Assembly (NCBI GenBank): GCA_019749875.1
Contig: JAIEPK010000152.1
Location: forward strand, 1-39,658
DNA: 39,658 nt
From: Candidatus Binatia bacterium
GTDB lineage: Bacteria > Desulfobacterota > Binatia > UBA12015
Direction: 5' to 3'
In this document: piece after piece, positions 34,123 to 39,658 of the stretch
Numbering within the stretch: the first letter of the stretch is position 1
Layout: every line of letters begins with the position of its first letter
Position numbers and translations under genes: made by a program
The notes under the pieces: model-generated
Told to the model about the DNA's origin: nothing
Databases searched by the model: none
What the model saw: only the letters and a program-made list of their open reading frames with translations

Positions 34123-34151
34123 TTGACCAGCCACGGCGTCGCGGGTAGCAT
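34123..34151 (+). promoter_or_regulatory. Promoter of the ParD-like/zeta toxin-antitoxin operon
   Basis: TTGACC (34123-34128) and TAGCAT (34146-34151) are separated by exactly 17 bp, a good sigma-70-type promoter. The -10 lies inside the inverted repeat at 34143-34161. Confidence 0.7.
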
Positions 34152-34161
34152 TTTACTACCC
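34143..34161. promoter_or_regulatory. Operator dyad of the toxin-antitoxin operon
   Basis: GGGTAG and CTACCC form a perfect 6-bp inverted repeat around the AT-rich centre CATTTTA. It covers the -10 element 11 bp ahead of the antitoxin ATG, as expected for autorepression. Confidence 0.7.
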
Positions 34162-34172
34162 AAGGGTTCGCG

Positions 34173-34544
34173 ATGGGACAGCCGATCAAGATCAGCGAAG
34201 ACCTGGCGCTCGCCGCGCGCGAGGAGGCAGACGTCTGCGAGCGCTCGATCGCCTCGCAGGTCGAGCACTGGGCGCGGATCGGGAGGGCCGTCGAGCTCGT
34301 GCTGGGTCACGGCCAGGTCGTCGCGCTGAAGCGGCGCGCCGCGCTGCCCGAGTTCACCGACGCGATGCGCGAGGCGGCGAGTGAAGCCGGCCAGCGCAAG
34401 GCGCTCAGGCACATCTCGAAGCTGGGCAGCCCGCGCTTCGGCGTCGACCCGGATCACCCCGGCTTCCTGATCCGCATCGATCCGGACGGCTCCCGAACGC
34501 GCGGCCGCTTCGTCAATCGACAGTTCGTTGCCGCCGAAGACTAG
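34173..34544 (+). CDS. ParD-like antitoxin
   Basis: 123 residues from ATG 34173, AGGG six bases upstream. The N-terminal half MGQPIKISEDLALAAREEAD, then RSIASQVEHWARIGRAVE, is the ribbon-helix-helix-type pattern of the ParD-like (PF11903) antitoxins. The C-terminal part (SPRFGVDPDHPGFLIRIDPD) is a small extra segment that may bind the toxin. It is expected to bind the GGGTAG/CTACCC operator. Its 3' end overlaps the zeta-type gene by 17 bp, so the two are translated together. Confidence 0.85.
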   Translation: MGQPIKISEDLALAAREEADVCERSIASQVEHWARIGRAVELVLGHGQVVALKRRAALPEFTDAMREAASEAGQRKALRHISKLGSPRFGVDPDHPGFLIRIDPDGSRTRGRFVNRQFVAAED

Positions 34545-35157
34545 ACCAGACCTGCCCGCCGGCCGCTGGCTGATCGTGATCGCCGGACCGAACGGCGCCG
34601 GCAAGTCCACGTTCTTCGATCTCTACCTCCGACCGCGCGGCTTCCGCTTCGTCAATGCGGACCTGATCGCCGCAGGGATCGCCGGCGACGATCCTGCAGC
34701 GCTCGCGTATCGCGCCGCCGAGCTCGCGGACATCGAGCGCCGCGCGCTGATTGCGCGCGGCGACACCTTCGTCATGGAGACCGTACTTTCCGATCCGCAT
34801 GGAGCCAAGCTGGGCCTTCTCCGCGACGCGAAGGACGCAGGCTACCACGTCGCCCTGCTGTTCATCGGTATCGAGAGTCCCGAGCTGAGCAGCGCCCGCG
34901 TGGCACAGCGGGTGGCTCTCGGCGGGCACGACGTGCCAGACGAGAAGATCGTGGCCCGCTTTCCGCGCACGCTCGCGAACGCAGCGCACGCCCTCCGCCT
35001 GGCCGACGCCGGATGGATCTTCGACAACGCAGATGCGTCGATGCCCTACCGGCTGCTGGCGACGGCTCGCGACGGCCGGCTCACGGATCGTCGTCCGCCG
35101 CTACCGGCCTGGTGCCGCAAGCTCACACGAGGGCTCGTCGCACCCCGATCGCGCTGA
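34528..35157 (+). CDS. Zeta-toxin-family P-loop kinase
   Basis: 209 residues from TTG 34528, inside the antitoxin's end; no ATG lies between there and the Walker A motif. Walker A is GPNGAGKST (20-28). FVNADLIAAG places Asp45 where zeta/PezT toxins have the catalytic Asp, and FVMETVLSDP (Glu84) forms the UNAG-binding segment. Zeta toxins phosphorylate UDP-N-acetylglucosamine and block peptidoglycan synthesis. The usual epsilon antitoxin is replaced here by a ParD-like protein. The gene converges on the lipocalin-like gene, six bases apart. Confidence 0.88.
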   Translation: MPPKTRPDLPAGRWLIVIAGPNGAGKSTFFDLYLRPRGFRFVNADLIAAGIAGDDPAALAYRAAELADIERRALIARGDTFVMETVLSDPHGAKLGLLRDAKDAGYHVALLFIGIESPELSSARVAQRVALGGHDVPDEKIVARFPRTLANAAHALRLADAGWIFDNADASMPYRLLATARDGRLTDRRPPLPAWCRKLTRGLVAPRSR

Positions 35158-35163
35158 ACGCGG

Positions 35164-36507
35164 TCACAGATCCTGCTCGTTCCACGCCGTCCCGCGCACG
35201 CGCCGCCCGCGGAACGTCCCCTCCGCGACCGCCGCCCCCTCGTACACGGGTGATCCCACCACCGGAAACTCCTGCGCGTCCATCAGCGACTCGATCGTGA
35301 GGTCCGCGTCGAACGACGGGATCTCCACGCGCAGCTTCATGAAGTAGGTCGCGCCCGAGACCGGGCTCGTCCAGGTGCGCTCGATCGGCGTGACGAAGGT
35401 CGGTACGAACCAGATCGCACCGCTCGCGTCCTGGATCGTCGCCGTGCTCGGACGACGCTCGCCGAGCGCGGGCAGCCCGTCCTGCAGCGTCGCGTAATTC
35501 GAGAGACACGTGCCGTCATCGAGCTGCATGTCCTGCAGGTACCACTTGACGGGGTTCGCCGCGGTGCCGAACGCGCCGTACTCGTGGTCCATCCACGTCG
35601 TGCCCTCGACGGAGAACACTTCGCCGCCGAGCTCGATCGTGCCGCTCGCGGCGAGGCGCGTGAGCGAGAAGTAGAAGTTGTTGGTCTTGAGATCGGTTCC
35701 GCTGCCGCCGGGATTGATGCCGGTGCCCCAGACGAAGAACGGGCGGCCCTGCTGCGAGAAGCGGAGATCGAAATGCACCTCCGTCAAGCTGGGATCGTCG
35801 ACCAGCAGCGCCTGGACGTGGATGTCCTGGGTGGGATCGGCCTGCGGCGCGCGCATCGACACGTAGGTGTAGAGCGCACGCACCACCGCACCGCTGCCGC
35901 CACCGCCGACGAGCCGCACCTCGGGCTCGGACGCGTAGCCCCGACCGGGGCTCACCAGCACGACGTTCGCGACGCCACCGCTCGCGTCGAGCGTCGCGAG
36001 CGCGGCGGCTCCGCTGCCGCCGCCACCGACGATCTCCACCTGCGGCGCCGACGTGTAGCCGCTGCCCGGCGACACCACGTGGAACGCCGACAGCCGGCTC
36101 TCCGGATCGCCGAGGCGCGCGTACCAGTCCTTGCCGGGATCGCTCTCGGCCCAGCGGCTCGGATCGAAGGTCAGCGGCACGTACGGCGTCGTGCGCTGGT
36201 AGTGCGTGTCGCGCGCGACGTCGGACAGCATCACCTGCGTGAAGGCGAAGCCTTGCCCCGCAAACGACGCCGCGTTGATCTCGAACCCGAACACGCGCTC
36301 GCCGGCGCGCAGCGTGCCGATGTGCCACCACCACTCGGTCGGCGCACCGGGGTGCGCGTACATGTCCTTCGGCAGCGACAGCACGACGTCGGACGGCGGT
36401 ACGGGCTGCGGCTCGCCGCTCGACGAGTCGCCACAACCGACGAGGTTCGCGAGTGGTGCGAATGCGACCGCGGATGCTGCGGTGGCGAGAAAGCGGCGAC
36501 GACGCAT
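35164..36507 (-). CDS. Tat-exported lipocalin-like (AttH/CrtC-type) lipoprotein with inserted repeats
   Basis: 447 residues from ATG 36507, with GGAGGAATC upstream. MRRRRFLATAASAV is a twin-arginine signal, and LVGC gives a lipobox Cys25. PTEWWWHIGTLRAGERVFGF and GTTWMDHEYGAFGT are signatures of the lipocalin-like AttH/carotenoid-hydratase fold, which binds hydrophobic ligands. An insertion at about 145-210 breaks the fold. It holds two copies of a glycine-rich repeat (PGSGYTSAPQVEIVGGGGSG and PGRGYASEPEVRLVGGGGSG) spaced 40 residues apart, a motif otherwise seen in large surface proteins. The mature protein should sit folded on the periplasmic face or outer membrane. Confidence 0.88.
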   Translation of the reverse strand: MRRRRFLATAASAVAFAPLANLVGCGDSSSGEPQPVPPSDVVLSLPKDMYAHPGAPTEWWWHIGTLRAGERVFGFEINAASFAGQGFAFTQVMLSDVARDTHYQRTTPYVPLTFDPSRWAESDPGKDWYARLGDPESRLSAFHVVSPGSGYTSAPQVEIVGGGGSGAAALATLDASGGVANVVLVSPGRGYASEPEVRLVGGGGSGAVVRALYTYVSMRAPQADPTQDIHVQALLVDDPSLTEVHFDLRFSQQGRPFFVWGTGINPGGSGTDLKTNNFYFSLTRLAASGTIELGGEVFSVEGTTWMDHEYGAFGTAANPVKWYLQDMQLDDGTCLSNYATLQDGLPALGERRPSTATIQDASGAIWFVPTFVTPIERTWTSPVSGATYFMKLRVEIPSFDADLTIESLMDAQEFPVVGSPVYEGAAVAEGTFRGRRVRGTAWNEQDL

Positions 36508-36829
36508 GATTCCTCCGAGCCTCGGGTGGCCGCGCCACCGGGTTCAGGGGGCGCATCGGTCGCTCTGGTGGCGAGGTTAAGCGCCGCCGCTCACCCGACG
36601 CCGGACACGATGCCCGACCTGGATCGTGCTCGCCGCCCAGCCCAGCCCCGTGGCTCGGGCCGACGTTCGGGGCATCCGCCCCGAGCACGTTGGGCGCTTG
36701 CCCCACGCCCGGACGGCACCGCGGAAGAACGCCTGCGAAATCGAGGACGCGACCGCGGTACGCGCGTTGCGATCGCCGCCGATCCAACCGAACGGGCCGA
36801 CGTGCCCGGGGGAAGGAGGCGATTCTCGA
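36508..36829. other. 322-bp divergent spacer
   Basis: Holds the ribosome sites of the flanking divergent genes and a perfect 7-bp hairpin TCGGGGC/GCCCCGA with a four-base loop at 36667-36684. No convincing gene, promoter or RNA is visible. Confidence 0.55.
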
Positions 36830-38380
36830 ATGATCTGGAAACACGGCAAGGGCTCTCACCAGAGGCGGCGGAGGCGGTACGCGACGCTCGCGGCACTCGC
36901 GCTCGGCGTGCTGGCGGCACCGACGCTGGCGCGCGCACAGTCGGCGATCATCTACGGCTCGCTCGGCAACTTCGACATCTCGAACGACACGGGGAGGACC
37001 TGCCACGGCTTCCAGATCGAGGTCGAGGGTCTGCCGCCCGATCAGGTGCCGTACTTCTTCACCGCGCAGCGCTACGGCACGCCGACGGTCACCGCGACCG
37101 CGACCGGCTCGCTGGTACGCTGGGCCAGCACGTACGACGCGTCGAACGGAACGTGGGGGGAGCGCACGCTGCCGCACACCGTCCCCTGGTTCCCCGGCCA
37201 GTGCTACTCGTGGAACCCCGGCACGTACCAGGACTCCGGTTGCGAGCACTTCGGCGTGGGAACGATCGCGAACCCGACCGGTGCCCTCTCGCACTGGCTG
37301 TGTGAAGACCCGGCGCAACCGGGCGTGCTCGTCCCGACCGACCTGCCCACCGCGGTCCCGCTGCCCACGTACTACGTGCAGCCGCCGGTGCAGGCCGGCA
37401 ACCCGCCGCAGCTCGTGGTGGAGGTTCAGGCGCCCGAGCCTGCCGAGGCCCCGAGCCTGTACGGCGAGGCGCAGTGGATCCGGATCTTCGTGCAGCAGCT
37501 GCCGAACGAGGTGAACCTCGACCAGCTGGTCGCCGACAACCCGGCCGTCGTGCCGATGGACCCGGCGCAGCTCGAGAGCAACTGGGACGTCATCCAGGAC
37601 GAGCCCGCCGCGGGCGGCAACGGCAAGCGCAAGCGCAAGCGGAACACCGGCAACCTGCTGCCGACCACGCGCTCGGTCGTACGCCGCATCGAGATGTATG
37701 CCTACACGGGCGCGTACGATCCGATCACCAACGAGGCGCTATGCGCGGACCTCACCTGCACGACGCCGGGCGTGGACGAGCTCGGCGAGCTGATCTCGGT
37801 GCAGATGACCGCGGCCAACGTTCAGTCGGACTCGGTGACGGTCACCAAGACCGGCAACGGCAACGTCGACTCGGCCGACAAGCGCATCGCCTGCGGCAAC
37901 AAGTGCGTCGCCCCATACGACGCCGGCACCCCGGTCGTCCTGACGGCCAAGGCCGGCAGCGGCAGCCAGTTCGCCGGCTGGAGCGGCGCCTGCGCGGCGG
38001 CCGGCCTGCAGACCTCGTGCACCGTGCTCGCCAACGGTCACGTCGACGTCGGCGCCCTGTTCACGCTGATCCCCGCCGGTGGTGGCGGTGGCGGTGGCGG
38101 CGGCGGAGGTGGCGGTGGTGGCGGCACCACGACCTCGAACGTCACGCTCTCGGTGAAGACCTCGGGCGGCAAGGGCCTGATCACCGGCACGGGCGGGATC
38201 AACTGCGGCAGCAAGTGCTCGGCGAGCGTCGCCAAGGGCACCAGCGTGACCGTCACCGCGACCCCGGAGGCCGGCTTCGTGTTCTCAAGCTGGACCGGCG
38301 CCTGCACCGGCAACACGCCGACCTGCACCACGACCGTCAACGCGAGCGGCACGGCCCAGGCGAACTTCGTCAAGCAGTGA
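36830..38380 (+). CDS. Secreted protein with two InlB-type repeats and a 16-glycine linker
   Basis: 516 residues from ATG 36830 (AAGGAGG about 10 bases upstream). Signal peptide: basic start, then LAALALGVLAAPTLARAQS. The N-terminal domain (about 38-320) has many aromatic residues and Cys (CHGFQIEVEGLPPDQVPYFF, CYSWNPGTYQDSGCEHFG) and is of unknown type. Two divergent InlB/bacterial-repeat domains follow. One is at about 334-413 (ACGNKCVAPYDAGTPVVLTA, FAGWSGAC) and one from about 437 to the end (NCGSKCSASVAKGTSVTVTA, FSSWTGAC). They are joined by 16 consecutive Gly (417-432). Each repeat carries a conserved CGxKC pair. A cell-surface or adhesive role is likely. A strong terminator follows. 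Confidence 0.85.
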   Translation: MIWKHGKGSHQRRRRRYATLAALALGVLAAPTLARAQSAIIYGSLGNFDISNDTGRTCHGFQIEVEGLPPDQVPYFFTAQRYGTPTVTATATGSLVRWASTYDASNGTWGERTLPHTVPWFPGQCYSWNPGTYQDSGCEHFGVGTIANPTGALSHWLCEDPAQPGVLVPTDLPTAVPLPTYYVQPPVQAGNPPQLVVEVQAPEPAEAPSLYGEAQWIRIFVQQLPNEVNLDQLVADNPAVVPMDPAQLESNWDVIQDEPAAGGNGKRKRKRNTGNLLPTTRSVVRRIEMYAYTGAYDPITNEALCADLTCTTPGVDELGELISVQMTAANVQSDSVTVTKTGNGNVDSADKRIACGNKCVAPYDAGTPVVLTAKAGSGSQFAGWSGACAAAGLQTSCTVLANGHVDVGALFTLIPAGGGGGGGGGGGGGGGGTTTSNVTLSVKTSGGKGLITGTGGINCGSKCSASVAKGTSVTVTATPEAGFVFSSWTGACTGNTPTCTTTVNASGTAQANFVKQ

Positions 38381-38405
38381 CGCGCCCACCTGCGGCGTGA
38401 CACGG

Positions 38406-38447
38406 GGGGCGTGGCGTCCCGCGCGGAGGGCGCGGACGCCACGCCCC
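38406..38447 (+). terminator. Strong intrinsic terminator
   Basis: Perfect 14-bp stem GGGGCGTGGCGTCC/GGACGCCACGCCCC with a 14-base loop, followed by TTT. It lies 25 bp past the secreted protein's stop and ahead of a convergent lipoprotein gene. Confidence 0.85.
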
Positions 38448-38481
38448 TTTCGCGTCTTCGGCAGGCTCGCCGAGCACCGCC

Positions 38482-38925
38482 TCAGCGCGCGATCGCGACG
38501 GCCTTGTACGTCGTGACGGCGTCGTTGCGCGCCATCAGCGCCGAGAAGTCCGCCTGCCCGCCGTTCGCGGGGATGGTCTCCGCGAGCGGCGGCGTCGTGA
38601 CGGTCGAGACCACGCGCCCCGTCGCGTCCATGGCGTCGACACGGATCGAGAGCTGGCTCACCGCCTTGTCGCCGTGATTGACGATCGTGCCGACGACCTT
38701 CTCGGTCGCGGGATCACCGGACTCCTCGTCGTGCAGGTTCACGATCGAGATGTCGGTCATCGGCGGCAACGGCGTCACCACCGTCTCGCGCACCTGGCGC
38801 GTGCTGCTCTGGACCTCGCGCCGCTCGGCCGAGCACGACGCGAGCAGCGGCAGCACCGCCGCGATCATGGCCACGCGCGCGATGCCGCATGGCCGCCAAC
38901 GGATCTCTCCGGCTCGATTCTTCAT
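38482..38925 (-). CDS. Small lipoprotein with FxLYD-like domain
   Basis: 147 residues from ATG 38925. The signal VAMIAAVLPLLASCSAE has the lipobox LASC. The mature domain is a short beta sandwich: DISIVNLHDEESGD, EKVVGTIVNHGDKAVSQLSI, VDAMDATGRVVSTVTT, ETIPANGGQADFSA. This resembles the FxLYD/DUF3426-type periplasmic domain, which is common but uncharacterised. Located 42 bp downstream of the partial gene at 38968 on the same strand. Confidence 0.75.
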   Translation of the reverse strand: MKNRAGEIRWRPCGIARVAMIAAVLPLLASCSAERREVQSSTRQVRETVVTPLPPMTDISIVNLHDEESGDPATEKVVGTIVNHGDKAVSQLSIRVDAMDATGRVVSTVTTPPLAETIPANGGQADFSALMARNDAVTTYKAVAIAR

Positions 38926-38967
38926 GGATCGATGGTACCGAGGTCGTTCCGGAGGCAAAGAGGGGGG

Positions 38968-39658
38968 TCACTTTTCGCTTGGCGCGCCCTCGTCGATCCG
39001 CCAGGTGACCGGGTAGGTCGGGTCCTCGCGGTAGGTGCAGATCCGGCCGGTGACGATGCTGTTCGACAGGTGGTGCCCGAGGCGCGGGCAGTCGCCCTGG
39101 ATCCGGTCGATGACCTTGCGCAGCGCACGGGTCGCGTTGAGCCGCGCGCGCTCGGCGAGCGATCCGGCACGCCGCTGCGCAGCCCGCGGCGGGCCCGCTC
39201 CGATCACACGCGCGAGCTCGTCGGCGATCTCCTCGATCTCGTTGCGCAGCATCTCGGCGCGCCCGACGTCGTTGTGCTCCTCCGCCTCGGCGAGCTCGTC
39301 GCGCAGCTCGGCGAGCCGCTCGCGATCGACACCCCGCGCGTCGGCGTCGAGAGCGCGCGCACCTGCGACCTCCGCCGTTGCGTCTGCACCGACCACGTCG
39401 AGCGCGTGCAGCTCGCGCCCCGGCTCGCGCAGCAGCGTGACGAGATAGTGCAGGCCCTTCATGTCGCGCAGCCGGACCGACTCGTCACCGTGCGCGATCG
39501 ACCAGACGTCGCCTTCGCGGCGCAGCGTCGCCGTCCCGACCGCCGTCGGCATCGACGCCTTCGGCACGGACTCGAGCTCGGTCCTCGCCGTGGTCGTGCC
39601 GTGCTCGGCGTCGTCGAGCGTGCGCCGGAGCTCACCGAGGCCGAGCTCGCGCGCGGTC
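38968..39658 (-). CDS. C-terminal part of a large regulator-like protein, truncated by window edge
   Basis: The frame is open to the last base of the window, so the N-terminus lies outside; about 229 residues are visible. TARELGLGELRRTLDDAEHG looks like the end of a TPR helix array. VWSIAHGDESVRLRDMKGLH and YLVTLLREPGRELHALDV form a small domain that I have seen at the C-terminus of AAA-TPR signalling proteins or adenylate-cyclase-like regulators. A long coiled coil (RLAELRDELAEAEEHNDVG, MLRNEIEEIADEL) follows, then SLAERARLNATRALRKVID. A GTG at 39567 could start a shorter protein, but continuity upstream favours a truncated larger gene. Confidence 0.75.
   Translation of the reverse strand, partial: TARELGLGELRRTLDDAEHGTTTARTELESVPKASMPTAVGTATLRREGDVWSIAHGDESVRLRDMKGLHYLVTLLREPGRELHALDVVGADATAEVAGARALDADARGVDRERLAELRDELAEAEEHNDVGRAEMLRNEIEEIADELARVIGAGPPRAAQRRAGSLAERARLNATRALRKVIDRIQGDCPRLGHHLSNSIVTGRICTYREDPTYPVTWRIDEGAPSEK

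Noticed and set aside
36667-36710. Two small hairpins considered as a riboswitch (c-di-GMP type).
   Set aside because: The conserved riboswitch core bases are missing and pairing is limited to two simple stems.

Overview
The window is very GC-rich, gene-dense bacterial chromosome (GC judged by eye at roughly 70%, not counted). Strong Shine-Dalgarno sites, Tat and Sec lipoproteins, class I fumarase, LigC/LigD-Pol repair enzymes, several lipid- or aromatic-type oxidoreductases and a DUF1254 lipoprotein fit a soil or sediment bacterium of the deltaproteobacterial, myxobacterial or Binatota type. That placement is an inference from gene content; there is no rRNA or marker gene here to fix it.

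Layout. (1) 2-1012 is the 3' part of an amidase gene. (2) 1054-4403 is a complete 3,350-bp IS1595-family transposon with near-perfect 23-bp terminal inverted repeats and an exact 8-bp target duplication (AAAAGGAA). It carries a DDE transposase and five small cargo genes, plus a 300-bp tract of stacked inverted repeats. (3) 4466-5983 is a degenerate HDOD-GAF signalling protein. (4) 6181-11118 is a DNA-repair block: a YCII-like protein, a small coupled ORF, an ATP-dependent ligase (LigC type), a stand-alone LigD polymerase-domain protein and a PolX family polymerase with PHP domain. The last two are divergent, with only 24 bp between their starts. (5) 11154-11842 is a Phd/VapB-VapC(PIN) toxin-antitoxin pair.

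(6) 11907-22180 is a catabolic stretch: P450, SDR, DUF924 protein, secreted beta-helix protein, TetR regulator divergent from a Delta3-Delta2-enoyl-CoA-isomerase-like crotonase, acyl-CoA-dehydrogenase-fold monooxygenase, alpha/beta hydrolase, and a second TetR overlapping a VOC-type metal enzyme. It looks like degradation of a lipid, steroid or aromatic substrate under two TetR switches. (7) 22248-25347 holds a DUF1254/DUF1214 lipoprotein, a PPOX-fold protein and a thaumatin-like lipoprotein. (8) 25389-28843 is a tight three-gene operon of P450, tryptophan-2,3-dioxygenase-like heme protein and PaaK-like adenylate-forming ligase. It is the best candidate for an undescribed pathway.

(9) 29068-32262 encodes a secreted protein, a secreted zinc metalloprotease (NF038122 type) and a DUF1993 protein. 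(10) 32505-35157 holds class I fumarase and a ParD-like/zeta-type toxin-antitoxin pair with a clear promoter-operator. (11) 35164-38925 holds a Tat lipoprotein of the lipocalin-like AttH/CrtC class carrying a repeat insertion, a secreted protein with two InlB-type repeats joined by 16 glycines, and a small FxLYD-like lipoprotein. (12) 38968-39658 is the C-terminal end of a gene running out of the window.

Many very long overlapping reading frames exist on both strands because of the GC content. They were treated as shadows of the genes listed.
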